Assembly (NCBI RefSeq): GCF_018252635.1 | Contig: NZ_JAGTXM010000008.1 | Coordinates: forward strand, 20,984-84,983 | Direction: 5' to 3' | Length of the DNA: 64,000 nt | Source: Citrobacter amalonaticus | Lineage (GTDB): Bacteria; Pseudomonadota; Gammaproteobacteria; Enterobacterales; Enterobacteriaceae | Part shown: positions 18,599 through 28,486 of the stretch, one piece after another | Layout of the letters: each line of letters opens with the position of its first letter | Position numbering within the stretch: position 1 is the stretch's first letter | Made by a program: the position numbers and the translations under genes | Notes under the pieces: model-generated | What the model was told of the DNA's origin: nothing | The model's database searches: none | Seen by the model: only the letters and a program-made list of their open reading frames with translations

Positions 18599-19788
18599 TA
18601 TTCTCCTTGCGGCGCGGCTGCCGGTGTTTCTGCCTGCGGTGCTTCAGACGCAGGGGCGGGAGCCGCTTCAGACGGTGCGGCAGCCGGTTGCGCCAGCAGG
18701 TTACGCACGCGAGTTTGCATCAATTTTTCGAGGATCGCCTGGCTTTGCAGCGTTTCCGGTACGTCCATCGTGATGCTCTGCTGGCTCAGCTTGTCCACTT
18801 CTTCAAGGAAGGCTTTTGTCGTGGCGTCGTCGGTATCGTAGTAAGCACGTACCCAAGTGGAGACGTTATCCAGCGCCTGACGCCAGGTCTCTTCCTGATG
18901 ACGCGGCACCGCCTGGGCGGCAACCAGCAGGCGAGAACGGATGTTTTCTCGCAGATAGACATCCTGATTTGGCGCTAACAGCGGAACGGCGGTGTCATCG
19001 CGGCGGCGGATAGTGATAAAGCTGTCCATAAAGTTCTGCCAGCTTTTTTGCAGATTGACGCGCCATTCGCTGATCGAACTGGACAGCTCCGGGCTATCGG
19101 CATCCATCGGCGAACCGTCGCTGTCGTTATCCGCCAGACGCAGGTTATCAATCTGGTTAGAGAGCTGGTTAATTTTCAGGATAATGCCGTCGTAATCTAC
19201 CTGAGCGACAGAGGAAAGACTGGCGATATCATCGGTAATTGCCCGGCGTGCGGTGATCAGGCTGGGATCGTTCATGTCAGCGAGGCTGGCATCTGCGCTT
19301 TTCAGTAGCGCCGCCGCCGTCGTTACATCCTGATCGCTCCACAGTTTACGTCCGGCCAGTTTGACCAGAAAATCAGCCTGCGCGAGCAGCCAGGTTTTGG
19401 CATCGCTACCGGAGATGGTGGCAACTTTCTGTTGGACTTCATCCAGTTGTTTCGCCAGTTCAGTTTGCTGGCGACTGGCCTGCTCCAGCTGCGCCGCCTG
19501 CTGTTTGATGACGCCTTCCAGCTCCGCTTTTTGGTTTTCTTGCGCTTTTTGCAGCGCTGTCAGTTGATTAGCCAGCGCATCGCTGGTGGCGGTCTGTGTG
19601 GTTGCTTGTTGCTTTCCCCAGCCATAGAGTCCAACTCCGGCTGCCAGCGCAATGGCAATCGCCACCGCACTCAGGATCAGCGCAGTGCCGTTTTTACTCT
19701 TTTTTTCAGCAGTAGCTGGCTGCGGCTGAGTCTCCACGGTCTCCCTGGTCTCTTCAACCACGGCGGAGGATTTTTCTTGTTCCGTCAT
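18598..19788 (-). CDS. hemX: HemX, putative uroporphyrinogen III C-methyltransferase-like membrane protein
   Basis: Third gene of hemCDXY. The 396-residue product has a cytoplasmic N-terminus rich in E, T and P, one membrane helix at about residues 35-57 ([20 protein letters not shown]), and a coiled-coil region ([20 protein letters not shown]) before a helical periplasmic domain. The C-terminal tail is low-complexity A/P/E. No SAM-binding motif of true methyltransferases is visible, so the old enzymatic name should be treated with caution. Confidence 0.92.
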   Translation of the reverse strand: MTEQEKSSAVVEETRETVETQPQPATAEKKSKNGTALILSAVAIAIALAAGVGLYGWGKQQATTQTATSDALANQLTALQKAQENQKAELEGVIKQQAAQLEQASRQQTELAKQLDEVQQKVATISGSDAKTWLLAQADFLVKLAGRKLWSDQDVTTAAALLKSADASLADMNDPSLITARRAITDDIASLSSVAQVDYDGIILKINQLSNQIDNLRLADNDSDGSPMDADSPELSSSISEWRVNLQKSWQNFMDSFITIRRRDDTAVPLLAPNQDVYLRENIRSRLLVAAQAVPRHQEETWRQALDNVSTWVRAYYDTDDATTKAFLEEVDKLSQQSITMDVPETLQSQAILEKLMQTRVRNLLAQPAAAPSEAAPAPASEAPQAETPAAAPQGE

Positions 19789-19809
19789 TATGGCTTCCCA
19801 TTATGAGAG

Positions 19810-20550
19810 TTATTGTAATGCGCGTAGTAGCGCATCGTTGTCGGCGTTATCAGCGACCTTAATATCTTGCCAGCCCAGTTCCCGGGCGAGGTGCGCCAGA
19901 CGCTCACTGACGACGATAAGCCGACAGCGTAATAACCAGTTTTCGCGATACCACTGCGGGATCAGCGCGTTGAGCTGTTGCAGCATCTCCCCGCTGGTGA
20001 CGACTATCGTTGTCACACCGCGCGACTGCCAGCGCATCGCTTCTTGTGCCCCATCGTAATGTTTAGCACTGCGTTGATAACATTCATAAAACGTGACATC
20101 AGCCCCGCGCTCCGCCAGCGTTTCCCCTAACAGCTCCCGACCGCCGTTGCCGCGTAAAATCAGCGCACGTTTACCCGCAATATTTTGTAATTCAGGTAAT
20201 TGTAGCAAGACTTCGCTAATTTCCCGATCTCGCGGATAGAGAATGTCGTGTCCACTGACGGTATGTAGCGCCAGCGCAGTTGTGCGACCAATGGCAAAAT
20301 AGTGCGCAGCGGCGGGCCACTTCAGCCCTTGTCGTTCCAGTTGCGCATGGGCAAAAGAAACCGCATGTTGTGACAGCGCAAAGAGCAGGTCGTTATCGAT
20401 GAGCGCCGAAAAGGCATCGGCGAGCTTCGGGAGATCCCGACCTGGGGTAAATTCGATGAGCGGAAAACTCCAGGCCTCCTGCCCCAGTGTGCGCAGACGG
20501 CTCACTAACTCTTCCCCTGCGGGAGACGGGCGGGTGACCAGGATACTCAT
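19810..20550 (-). CDS. hemD: Uroporphyrinogen III synthase
   Basis: Cytoplasmic enzyme that closes hydroxymethylbilane to uroporphyrinogen III with inversion of ring D. It is 246 residues long, as in E. coli. The sequence starts [20 protein letters not shown] and shows the two-domain HemD pattern, with [13 protein letters not shown] near the middle and [11 protein letters not shown] in the second half. Its start overlaps the hemC stop by 4 bp, so the two enzymes that act in sequence are translationally coupled. Confidence 0.96.
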   Translation of the reverse strand: MSILVTRPSPAGEELVSRLRTLGQEAWSFPLIEFTPGRDLPKLADAFSALIDNDLLFALSQHAVSFAHAQLERQGLKWPAAAHYFAIGRTTALALHTVSGHDILYPRDREISEVLLQLPELQNIAGKRALILRGNGGRELLGETLAERGADVTFYECYQRSAKHYDGAQEAMRWQSRGVTTIVVTSGEMLQQLNALIPQWYRENWLLRCRLIVVSERLAHLARELGWQDIKVADNADNDALLRALQ

Positions 20551-21488
20551 GCGGGGGATTCTCCGTTATAAACCTCGGTCAGAATCGCGCGTGCGCCGTT
20601 ATCCAGTAGCTCTTCGGCGAGTGAAATACCCATCTGCTCAGCCTGATCCGGCGAACCTCTACGTTCTCCACGAACCATCTGCGATCCGTCTGGCGCACCG
20701 ACCAGCGCGCGTAGCCAAAGCTCACCGTCAATGAGTTCGGCATAGCTGCCTATTGGTACCTGGCAGCCCCCTTCCAGGCGAGTATTCATTGCACGTTCAG
20801 CTTTCACGCGTAAGGCGGTGGTTTCATCATTCAGCGGTGCCAACAACGCCTGCGTCCGGCTATCGTCAAGGCGACATTCAATGCCGACCGCGCCTTGCCC
20901 GACGGCAGGCAGCGACACTTCTGGTGGTATTGCCGCGCGGATACGCGATTCCAGCCCTAAGCGTTTTAAACCGGCGACGGCCAGGATAATGGCATCGTAG
21001 TCGCCGTTATCGAGCTTGCTCAGGCGTGTGCCCACGTTGCCACGCAGCGATCGGATAATCAGATCCGGGCGGCGTTCTGCCAGTTGACACTGGCGACGTA
21101 AACTGGAGGTGCCCACGATGCTGCCGACAGGCAATTCATCAAGGGTACGGTATTTATTTGAGACAAAGGCATCGCGCGGATCTTCGCGTTCGCAGATAGT
21201 GACCAGTCCCAGGCCTTCCGGGAATTCGACCGGAACATCTTTCATGGAATGCACTGCGATATCGGCGCGTTTTTCGAGCAGCGCGACTTCCAGTTCTTTT
21301 ACGAACAAGCCTTTACCGCCCACTTTTGCCAGTGGGGTATCAAGAATCACATCGCCACGCGTCACCATTGGTACCAGCTCCACGACCAGTCCCGGGTGGT
21401 TTGCCATCAGGGCGTCTTTGACATAATGTGCCTGCCAGAGCGCAAGGGGGCTTTGGCGTGTGGCAATTCTTAAAACATTGTCTAACAT
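20547..21488 (-). CDS. hemC: Porphobilinogen deaminase (hydroxymethylbilane synthase)
   Basis: Joins four porphobilinogens into hydroxymethylbilane, using a dipyrromethane cofactor. The protein has 313 residues. Catalytic D84 lies in HSMKDVP and the cofactor cysteine is in [11 protein letters not shown]. Other family segments are [11 protein letters not shown] and [11 protein letters not shown]. The frame opens at 21503, but the ATG at 21488 gives the family start [14 protein letters not shown]. First gene of the operon, divergent from cyaA; the two share a 391-bp control region. Confidence 0.97.
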   Translation of the reverse strand: MLDNVLRIATRQSPLALWQAHYVKDALMANHPGLVVELVPMVTRGDVILDTPLAKVGGKGLFVKELEVALLEKRADIAVHSMKDVPVEFPEGLGLVTICEREDPRDAFVSNKYRTLDELPVGSIVGTSSLRRQCQLAERRPDLIIRSLRGNVGTRLSKLDNGDYDAIILAVAGLKRLGLESRIRAAIPPEVSLPAVGQGAVGIECRLDDSRTQALLAPLNDETTALRVKAERAMNTRLEGGCQVPIGSYAELIDGELWLRALVGAPDGSQMVRGERRGSPDQAEQMGISLAEELLDNGARAILTEVYNGESPA

Positions 21489-21683
21489 GCTTGTTACCGT
21501 CATTATCGTCCGTGGTTCATCCTAACATCCTTAGAAGTGGGATGGCAGTGTTACGGTCAAAGGTAAGTAAAGGATAGGGTGCTGCGTCGCTACTGGCAGC
21601 ATTAGATGACGAGGAACCGTCCGATCGTATCTCAGAATTTACGCACAGCGATTGGTGCTACACTTGTATGTAGCGCATCTTTC

Positions 21684-21712
21684 TTTACGGTCAATGAGCA
21701 AGGTGTTAAATT
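21684..21712 (+). promoter_or_regulatory. cyaA promoter (P2-like)
   Basis: TTTACG (21684-21689) and TAAATT (21707-21712) are spaced by 17 bp. This corresponds to the main cyaA promoter of E. coli. The hemC-cyaA gap (21489-21879) otherwise holds no gene that I can support, though it must also contain the hemC promoter on the opposite strand. Confidence 0.65.
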
Positions 21713-21722
21713 GATCACGTTT
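21701..21722 (+). promoter_or_regulatory. CRP site overlapping the cyaA promoter
   Basis: TGTTA-N6-TCACG at 21704-21719 resembles the CRP consensus TGTGA-N6-TCACA with two mismatches. It covers the -10 box, where bound CRP-cAMP would block transcription. Repression of cyaA by CRP through such a site is known in E. coli. Confidence 0.75.
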
Positions 21723-21879
21723 TAGACCATTTTTTCGTCGGTGAGCACAAAAAAAACAGACGAAAAGGGTAACGGTTATTTTTGACATACGGTTTATCCC
21801 GAATGGTGAAGGTTGTGGGTAAGTGCATCGCGCTTCGGCAATCAACAGCATGACGGGTAGCAACATCAGGCGATACGTC

Positions 21880-24426
21880 TTGTACCTCTATATTGAGACT
21901 CTGAAACAGAGACTGGATGCCATAAATCAATTGCGCGTGGATCGCGCGCTTGCTGCCATGGGCCCTGCTTTTCAGCAGGTGTACAGTCTTCTGCCGACAT
22001 TATTGCATTATCACCATCCGCTGATGCCGGGATACCTCGATGGTAACGTTCCCAGAGGCATTTGCTTCTACACGCCTGATGAAACCCAACGCCACTACCT
22101 GAACGAACTGGAACTGTATCGCGGTCTGGCGCCGCAGGACCCGCCGAAAGGTGAACTGCCGATCACCGGCGTTTACTCGATGGGTAGCACCTCTTCCGTC
22201 GGACAAAGTTGTTCCTCTGACCTGGATATCTGGGTGTGTCACCAGTCCTGGCTCGACAGTGAAGAGCGACAACTGCTGCAGCGTAAATGCAGCCTACTGG
22301 AAAGCTGGGCTGCCTCGCTGGGGGTGGAAGTCAGTTTCTTCCTGATCGATGAAAACCGTTTCCGCCATAATGAAAGCGGCAGTCTGGGTGGTGAAGACTG
22401 TGGCTCGACGCAGCATATCCTGCTGCTTGACGAATTTTACCGTACCGCGGTGCGTCTCGCCGGTAAGCGTATTCTGTGGAATATGGTGCCTGGCGATGAA
22501 GAAGAGCATTACGACGACTACGTCATGACGCTCTACGCTCAGGGCGTACTTACGCCGAACGAGTGGCTGGATCTGGGCGGCTTAAGCTCGCTCTCCGCCG
22601 AAGAGTACTTTGGCGCCAGCCTCTGGCAACTGTATAAAAGTATCGATTCACCGTATAAAGCGGTGTTGAAAACCTTGTTGCTGGAAGCCTACTCCTGGGA
22701 ATACCCCAATCCACGCCTGTTGGCGAAAGACATTAAACAGCGCCTGCATGACGGCGAGATCGTTTCGTTTGGCCTTGACCCGTATTGCATGATGCTGGAA
22801 CGCGTAACGGAATACCTCACGGCGATTGAAGATCCGACGCGCCTGGATTTGGTGCGCCGATGTTTCTACTTAAAAGTATGCGAGAAACTGAGCCGCGAAC
22901 GTGCCTGCGTCGGCTGGCGCCGTGAAGTGCTCAGTCAGTTAGTCAGTGAGTGGGGATGGGATGAAGCCCGTCTGACCATGCTCGACAACCGGGCGAACTG
23001 GAAGATCGATCAGGTGCGTGAAGCACACAACGAACTGCTCGATGCGATGATGCAAAGCTACCGTAATCTGATCCGCTTTGCGCGCCGTAATAATCTCAGC
23101 GTCAGCGCCAGTCCGCAGGATATCGGCGTTCTGACCCGTAAGCTTTATGCCGCATTTGAAGCGTTACCTGGTAAGGTTACGCTGGTGAACCCGCAGATTT
23201 CGCCGGACCTCTCTGAACCGAACTTAACCTTTATCCACGTTCCGCCGGGTCGTGCCAACCGTTCAGGCTGGTATCTTTACAACCGTGCGCCAAACATGGA
23301 TTCCATCATTAGCCATCAGCCGCTGGAATATAACCGCTATCTGAACAAGCTGGTGGCCTGGGCGTGGTTTAACGGTCTGCTGACGTCGCGCACGCATCTG
23401 TTTATTAAGGGCAACGGCATTGTCGATCTGCCGAAATTGCAGGAGATGGTGGCCGATGTGTCGCACCATTTCCCACTGCGTTTGCCGGCACCGACGCCGA
23501 AAGCGCTCTACAGTCCGTGTGAGATTCGCCATCTGGCGATCATCGTCAACCTCGAATACGACCCTACGGCGGCCTTCCGCAATCAGGTGGTCCATTTTGA
23601 CTTCCGTAAGCTGGACGTCTTCAGCTTTGGCGAAGAGCAAAATTGCCTGGTGGGCAGCGTAGACCTGCTGTACCGCAACTCGTGGAACGAAGTGCGTACC
23701 CTGCATTTCAACGGCGAACAGGCGATGATCGAAGCACTGAAAACGATTCTGGGCAAAATGCACCAGGATGCCGCGCCGCCGGACAGTGTGGAAGTGTTCT
23801 GCTACAGCCAGCATCTGCGTGGTTTGATTCGTACCCGTGTACAGCAGCTGGTTTCAGAGTGCATCGAACTGCGACTCTCCAGTACCCGTCAGGAGACAGG
23901 ACGCTTTAAGGCGCTGCGCGTTTCCGGTCAGACCTGGGGCCTGTTCTTTGAACGCCTGAACGTATCGGTACAGAAGCTGGAAAACGCCATTGAGTTCTAC
24001 GGCGCAATCTCGCATAACAAATTGCACGGTCTGTCTGTTCAGGTGGAAACCAATCAGGTGAAACTGCCGTCGGTTGTGGATGGTTTCGCCAGCGAAGGGA
24101 TCATTCAGTTCTTCTTTGAAGAGACCGGCGATGAGAAGGGCTTTAATATCTACATTCTGGACGAGAGTAACCGTGCGGAAGTGTATCACCACTGCGAAGG
24201 CAGCAAAGAAGAGCTGGTGCGTGACGTCAGCCGTTTCTACTCCTCGTCACATGACCGCTTTACCTACGGCTCCAGCTTCATCAACTTTAACCTGCCGCAG
24301 TTCTATCAGATTGTGAAAACCGAAGGGCGCGAACAGGTGATCCCGTTCCGCGCACAATCACTCGGCAACGTTCCGCCAGCCAATCAGGATAACGACACGC
24401 CGCAGTTGCAGCAGTATTTCTCGTGA
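21880..24426 (+). CDS. cyaA: Class I adenylate cyclase
   Basis: Makes cAMP from ATP; its activity is governed by EIIA-Glc of the PTS. The product is 848 residues, equal to E. coli CyaA. The N-terminal catalytic half has the nucleotidyltransferase-like signature [17 protein letters not shown] with D114 and D116. The C-terminal half is the glucose-sensitive regulatory part. The start is TTG at 21880, the same rare UUG start as in E. coli; an ATG at 21823 in frame would add 19 residues not seen in the family. The UUG start limits expression. Confidence 0.97.
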   Translation: MYLYIETLKQRLDAINQLRVDRALAAMGPAFQQVYSLLPTLLHYHHPLMPGYLDGNVPRGICFYTPDETQRHYLNELELYRGLAPQDPPKGELPITGVYSMGSTSSVGQSCSSDLDIWVCHQSWLDSEERQLLQRKCSLLESWAASLGVEVSFFLIDENRFRHNESGSLGGEDCGSTQHILLLDEFYRTAVRLAGKRILWNMVPGDEEEHYDDYVMTLYAQGVLTPNEWLDLGGLSSLSAEEYFGASLWQLYKSIDSPYKAVLKTLLLEAYSWEYPNPRLLAKDIKQRLHDGEIVSFGLDPYCMMLERVTEYLTAIEDPTRLDLVRRCFYLKVCEKLSRERACVGWRREVLSQLVSEWGWDEARLTMLDNRANWKIDQVREAHNELLDAMMQSYRNLIRFARRNNLSVSASPQDIGVLTRKLYAAFEALPGKVTLVNPQISPDLSEPNLTFIHVPPGRANRSGWYLYNRAPNMDSIISHQPLEYNRYLNKLVAWAWFNGLLTSRTHLFIKGNGIVDLPKLQEMVADVSHHFPLRLPAPTPKALYSPCEIRHLAIIVNLEYDPTAAFRNQVVHFDFRKLDVFSFGEEQNCLVGSVDLLYRNSWNEVRTLHFNGEQAMIEALKTILGKMHQDAAPPDSVEVFCYSQHLRGLIRTRVQQLVSECIELRLSSTRQETGRFKALRVSGQTWGLFFERLNVSVQKLENAIEFYGAISHNKLHGLSVQVETNQVKLPSVVDGFASEGIIQFFFEETGDEKGFNIYILDESNRAEVYHHCEGSKEELVRDVSRFYSSSHDRFTYGSSFINFNLPQFYQIVKTEGREQVIPFRAQSLGNVPPANQDNDTPQLQQYFS

Positions 24427-24463
24427 TGCCCGGCGACGCGACGCTGAACGGCTCTTTCAGACT

Positions 24464-24496
24464 GTAGGCCGGATAAGGCGAAGCCGCCATCCGGCA
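24464..24496. repeat. REP element between cyaA and cyaY
   Basis: Imperfect palindrome beginning GTAGGCCGGATAAGGCGAAG and ending CCATCCGGCA. A more diverged REP-like half (TGCCCGGCGACGCGACGCT) starts at 24426 next to the cyaA stop, so the gap may hold a decayed pair. It lies between convergent genes. Confidence 0.85.
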
Positions 24497-24503
24497 TAAA
24501 ATC

Positions 24504-24824
24504 TCAACGAAAACTTACCGTTTCACCTGCCTGCTGAGTGGCGGCCTGTTCCAGCAGATCCCAGAAGGTTTCTCCGCTGCGGTCACACACCCATTCGCCC
24601 CCTTTCAGGTCAAAATGGTAGCCGCCCTGTTTGGTCGCCAGCCACACCTGGTGTAGTGGTTCCTGACGGTTGATGATGATTTTGCTGCCGTTTTCAAAGC
24701 TAATGGTCAGTACGCCGCCATTGATTTCACAGTCGATATCGCTGTCACCGTCCCAGTCATCAAGACGCTCTTCGATGGTCATCCACAGGGTATCTGCCAG
24801 GCGATGAAATTCACTGTCGTTCAT
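24504..24824 (-). CDS. cyaY: Frataxin homologue CyaY
   Basis: Small acidic iron-binding protein of 106 residues that regulates IscS-dependent Fe-S cluster assembly. It has the acidic first helix ([16 protein letters not shown]) and the frataxin sheet segments [19 protein letters not shown] and [14 protein letters not shown]. It is transcribed against cyaA and divergent from lptM, as in E. coli. Confidence 0.97.
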   Translation of the reverse strand: MNDSEFHRLADTLWMTIEERLDDWDGDSDIDCEINGGVLTISFENGSKIIINRQEPLHQVWLATKQGGYHFDLKGGEWVCDRSGETFWDLLEQAATQQAGETVSFR

Positions 24825-24962
24825 TGTCGTTTCCCATTTTTTCGTGATGGCGGCAGTATAACCTGAAACAAATCGCGTTGCAGATTACAGGCAAACTCTT
24901 GCTTTTACGCCTTCTCCTGCGATGATAGAAAACAGAAAGTATGAACTTACAGGCAATCCATA

Positions 24963-25166
24963 ATGAAAAACGTGTTTCAGGCACTCGCTGTTCTTCTCAC
25001 TCTGTTCAGCCTGACGGGTTGCGGCCTTAAAGGACCGCTCTACTTCCCACCAGCTGATAAAAATGCACCGCCGCCGACTAAACCGGTTGATATGCAAACG
25101 CAATCCACCACGCCCGATCAAAACGATCGCGCCACGGGAGATGGGCCTTCCCAGGTGAACTACTGA
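24963..25166 (+). CDS. lptM: Small lipoprotein LptM (YifL)
   Basis: Outer-membrane lipoprotein of 67 residues, reported in E. coli to bind and help mature the LptDE lipopolysaccharide translocon. The signal peptide ends in the lipobox LTGC with the lipidated cysteine at residue 20, followed by GLKGPLYFPP, the conserved LptM core, then a polar P/T/Q tail. It sits 36 bp before dapF and is likely cotranscribed with dapF-yigA-xerC-yigB. Confidence 0.93.
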   Translation: MKNVFQALAVLLTLFSLTGCGLKGPLYFPPADKNAPPPTKPVDMQTQSTTPDQNDRATGDGPSQVNY

Positions 25167-25202
25167 CGGTGTGTTTCTGTACCCGCGTGAACGGAGTGAA
25201 TA

Positions 25203-26027
25203 ATGCAATTCTCTAAAATGCATGGCCTTGGCAACGATTTTATGGTCGTCGACGCGGTAACGCAGAATGTCTTTTTTTCGCCAGAATTGATCCGTCGCTT
25301 ATCTGACAGGCATCTGGGGGTGGGGTTTGATCAACTGCTGGTGGTTGAACCTCCGTACGATCCTGAGCTGGATTTTCATTACCGTATTTTCAATGCTGAC
25401 GGTAGCGAAGTGTCGCAATGTGGTAACGGCGCGCGCTGTTTTGCCCGTTTTGTACGCCTCAAAGGGTTAACTAACAAACGTGATATTCGCGTCAGTACGG
25501 CGAATGGGCGGATGGTACTGAGCGTGACGGATGATGAGCTGGTGCGCGTTAACATGGGCGAACCCAATTTTGAGCCATCGCAGGTGCCATTTCGCGCTAA
25601 CAAAGCGGAAAAGACCTATATTATGCGAGCGGCGGAACAGACAATATTGTGCGGCGTAGTTTCAATGGGTAACCCGCACTGCGTGATTCAGGTCGACGAT
25701 GTGGATACGGCGGCCGTGGAAACGCTGGGACCGGTTCTGGAAGGTCACGAACGTTTTCCTGAACGGGCCAATATCGGCTTTATGCAGGTCGTCAAACGCG
25801 AGCATATTCGCTTACGCGTTTATGAGCGCGGCGCGGGAGAGACCCAGGCCTGTGGGAGCGGCGCATGCGCGGCCGTCGCCGTCGGCATTCAACAAGGTTT
25901 GCTGGCGGAAGAGGTCCGCGTGGAATTACCGGGCGGTCGCCTTGATATCGCCTGGAAAGGTCCGGGTCATCCGTTATACATGACTGGCCCGGCGGCACAT
26001 GTCTACGACGGGTTTATCCATCTATGA
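25203..26027 (+). CDS. dapF: Diaminopimelate epimerase
   Basis: PLP-independent racemase that turns LL-DAP into meso-DAP for lysine and peptidoglycan synthesis. It has 274 residues. The two catalytic cysteines lie in SQCGNGARC (C73) and [10 protein letters not shown] (about C217), one in each half of the pseudo-symmetric fold. The start [13 protein letters not shown] matches the family. The stop overlaps the start of yigA by 4 bp. Confidence 0.98.
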   Translation: MQFSKMHGLGNDFMVVDAVTQNVFFSPELIRRLSDRHLGVGFDQLLVVEPPYDPELDFHYRIFNADGSEVSQCGNGARCFARFVRLKGLTNKRDIRVSTANGRMVLSVTDDELVRVNMGEPNFEPSQVPFRANKAEKTYIMRAAEQTILCGVVSMGNPHCVIQVDDVDTAAVETLGPVLEGHERFPERANIGFMQVVKREHIRLRVYERGAGETQACGSGACAAVAVGIQQGLLAEEVRVELPGGRLDIAWKGPGHPLYMTGPAAHVYDGFIHL

Positions 26028-26731
26028 AGCAACCAGGGGAAGAACTACAGGAAACACTGACGGAACTCGATGACCGGGCGGTCGTCGACTATCTGCAGAA
26101 AAACCCTGAGTTTTTTATCCGCAATGCGCATGCCGTGGAAGCGATGCGGGTGCCGCATCCGGTGCGGGGCACCGTTTCGCTCGTTGAATGGCACATGGCT
26201 CGCGCGCGCAATCACATCAACGTCCTTGAAGAAAATATGTCGCTGTTGATGGCGCAGGCGAATGCCAACGAAAGCCTGTTTTATCGCCTGCTGCATTTGC
26301 AGGGACGTCTGGTCGCGGCGACGAGCCTGGACGATATGCTGATGCGCTTTCACCGCTGGGCGCGTGAGCTGGGCCTTGCTGGTGCAACGGTGCGTCTGTT
26401 TCCCGATCGCTGGCGTCTCGGGGCGCCGTCGAGTTATACCCATCTGGCGTTGAGTCGTCAGGCCTTCGAACCGCTGCGTATTCAGCGACTAGGGCAGGAA
26501 CAGCACTATCTGGGCACCTTAAACGGTCCGGAATTACTGGTGGTGCTGCCGGAGGCGAAGGCGATTGGGTCGGTGGCGATGTCGATGCTGGGACGTGACG
26601 GCGATTTGGGCGTCATTCTGTTCAGCAGCCGCGACATGCATCATTATCAGACAGGCCAGGGAACGCAGCTCCTGCATGAAATTGCGCTGATGATGCCGGA
26701 TCTGCTGGAGCGCTGGATTGAACGCGTATGA
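26024..26731 (+). CDS. yigA: DUF484 family protein YigA
   Basis: Protein of 235 residues with a DUF484 (GAF-like) pattern. The N-terminal segment [37 protein letters not shown] is typical, and a short coiled region and GAF-like domain follow. The molecular role is unknown. It is conserved between dapF and xerC and overlaps both by 4 bp, so it is translated as part of that operon. Confidence 0.92.
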   Translation: MKQPGEELQETLTELDDRAVVDYLQKNPEFFIRNAHAVEAMRVPHPVRGTVSLVEWHMARARNHINVLEENMSLLMAQANANESLFYRLLHLQGRLVAATSLDDMLMRFHRWARELGLAGATVRLFPDRWRLGAPSSYTHLALSRQAFEPLRIQRLGQEQHYLGTLNGPELLVVLPEAKAIGSVAMSMLGRDGDLGVILFSSRDMHHYQTGQGTQLLHEIALMMPDLLERWIERV

Positions 26732-27624
26732 CCGATTTCACCACCGATGTCACCCGCTTTCTGCGCTATCTGGGCGTAGAACGTCAGCTTAGCCCCATCA
26801 CGCTGAAAAACTATCAGCGCCAGCTTGATGCCATCATCGCCTTAGCCGGAGAAACCGGACTGCAAAGTTGGCAACACTGTGATGCGGCAATGGTGCGTAG
26901 TTTCGCGGTGCGCAGTCGCCGTAAAGGGCTTGGCCCTGCGAGTCTCGCGTTACGCCTTTCTGCACTGCGCAGCTTCTTCGACTGGATGGTCAGCGAAGGC
27001 AAGCTGAAAGCCAATCCGGCGAAAGGGGTACAGGCCCCGAAAGCGCCGCGCCATTTGCCGAAAAATATCGACGTTGATGATATGAACCGCCTTCTGGATA
27101 TCGACCTTAACGATCCGCTCGCCGTGCGCGACCGCGCGATGCTCGAGGTGATGTACGGCGCGGGTTTGCGTTTGTCGGAGCTGGTGGGACTGGATATCAA
27201 ACATCTGGATCTCGACACCGGTGAAGTGTGGGTGATGGGGAAAGGTAGCAAAGAGCGCCGCTTGCCCATTGGACGCAATGCGGTGGCATGGATTGAGCAC
27301 TGGCTGGATCTGCGCGGGCTATTTGGCAGTGACGAGGATGCGCTGTTTCTCTCAAAGCTGGGCAACCGTATCTCTGCACGGAATGTTCAGAAGCGTTTTG
27401 CCGAGTGGGGCATAAAGCAGGGGTTAAACAGCCACGTTCATCCGCATAAGTTGCGCCACTCCTTTGCCACGCACATGCTGGAATCGAGCGGCGACCTGCG
27501 AGGCGTACAGGAACTGCTGGGACACGCTAACCTCTCGACCACGCAAATCTATACTCATCTTGATTTTCAACACCTGGCCTCGGTGTACGATGCGGCGCAT
27601 CCGCGCGCTAAACGGGGGAAATAA
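26728..27624 (+). CDS. xerC: Site-specific tyrosine recombinase XerC
   Basis: With XerD it resolves chromosome dimers at dif. The protein has 298 residues. The N-terminal SAM-like core-binding domain covers about residues 1-100. The catalytic set is complete: R148, K172, H240, R243, H266 and the nucleophile Y275 (TQIYTHLDF). It overlaps yigA upstream, and its last base is the first base of the yigB start. Confidence 0.98.
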   Translation: MTDFTTDVTRFLRYLGVERQLSPITLKNYQRQLDAIIALAGETGLQSWQHCDAAMVRSFAVRSRRKGLGPASLALRLSALRSFFDWMVSEGKLKANPAKGVQAPKAPRHLPKNIDVDDMNRLLDIDLNDPLAVRDRAMLEVMYGAGLRLSELVGLDIKHLDLDTGEVWVMGKGSKERRLPIGRNAVAWIEHWLDLRGLFGSDEDALFLSKLGNRISARNVQKRFAEWGIKQGLNSHVHPHKLRHSFATHMLESSGDLRGVQELLGHANLSTTQIYTHLDFQHLASVYDAAHPRAKRGK

Positions 27625-28340
27625 TGCGTTTTTACCGGTCCCCAGGACCCATCTCGGCGATCACGTTCGATCTCGATGACACGCTTTACGATAACCGTCC
27701 GGTTATCCAGCGCACCGAGCAGGAAGCGCTCGCTTTTGTGCAAAACTACCATCCAGCGCTACGCACGCTCGAGAATGCCGATTTGCATCGACTGCGTCAG
27801 GCAGTACGTGAAGCGGAGCCAGACATTTATCACGATGTAACCCGCTGGCGTCATCGCGCCGTCGAGCGTGCCATGCTGAACGCCGGACTCTCAACTGAAG
27901 ACGCAGTGGCGGGCGCGAATGCCGCGATGATGAATTTTGCGAAGTGGCGTAGTCGGATCGATGTCCCGCAAGAGACGCACGACACGTTGAAAGCGTTAGC
28001 GAAAAAGTGGCCGCTGGTGGCAATTACCAACGGCAACGCGCAGCCGGAGCTGTTTGGGCTCGGCGATTATTTCGAATTTGTCCTGCGAGCCGGTCCGGAC
28101 GGACGCTCAAAGCCGTTCAGCGATATGTACTTCCTGGCGGCGGAAAAGTTAAATGTGCCGATCGGCGAGATCCTGCACGTGGGCGACGATCTGACGACAG
28201 ACGTTGCCGGGGCGATCCGCAGCGGATTGCAGGCCTGCTGGATCAAGCCAGAAAATGCCGACCTGATGCACACCGTTGACAGCCGTTTACTGCCGCATAT
28301 CGAAATTTCACAGTTGGCATCTCTGACCTCGCTGATATAA
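27624..28340 (+). CDS. yigB: HAD-superfamily phosphatase YigB (5-amino-6-(5-phospho-D-ribitylamino)uracil phosphatase)
   Basis: HAD phosphatase of 238 residues; E. coli YigB dephosphorylates a riboflavin pathway intermediate and FMN. Motif I is FDLDDTLYD with nucleophile D16 and D18. Motif II is the TNGNAQ segment, and motif IV is [10 protein letters not shown]. It shares one base with the xerC stop. Its 3' end contains the uvrD promoter: the -10 TATAAT covers the stop codon. Confidence 0.95.
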   Translation: MRFYRSPGPISAITFDLDDTLYDNRPVIQRTEQEALAFVQNYHPALRTLENADLHRLRQAVREAEPDIYHDVTRWRHRAVERAMLNAGLSTEDAVAGANAAMMNFAKWRSRIDVPQETHDTLKALAKKWPLVAITNGNAQPELFGLGDYFEFVLRAGPDGRSKPFSDMYFLAAEKLNVPIGEILHVGDDLTTDVAGAIRSGLQACWIKPENADLMHTVDSRLLPHIEISQLASLTSLI

Positions 28341-28341
28341 T
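28314..28341 (+). promoter_or_regulatory. uvrD promoter
   Basis: TTGGCA (28314-28319) and TATAAT (28336-28341) are spaced by 16 bp. The promoter lies inside the last codons of yigB, and the -10 box spans the yigB stop. It predicts a start near 28348. Confidence 0.8.
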
Positions 28342-28352
28342 CACCAGCAGTT

Positions 28353-28368
28353 CTGTATAAAATTCCAG
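28353..28368 (+). promoter_or_regulatory. LexA (SOS) box of uvrD
   Basis: CTGT-N8-CCAG, one base from the consensus CTGT-N8-ACAG, sits just past the predicted uvrD start. The E. coli uvrD SOS box has the same CCAG right half and the same placement, so moderate SOS control is expected. Confidence 0.8.
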
Positions 28369-28374
28369 GGTTTT

Positions 28375-28450
28375 GGCGGATGGCGCTACGCTTATCCGCC
28401 CTACGCTGACTGCGATCACGTAGGCCCGATAAGCGAAGCGCCATCGGGCA
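28375..28450. repeat. REP pair (BIME) in the uvrD leader
   Basis: Two REP palindromes in opposite orientation, 28375-28405 and 28420-28450, lie between the uvrD promoter and the uvrD start. The transcribed leader would fold into a strong hairpin 36 bp before the start codon. Confidence 0.88.
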
Positions 28451-28486
28451 TTTCGCAGTTTATCTATTCCTAACGCGGCGGTGCCA

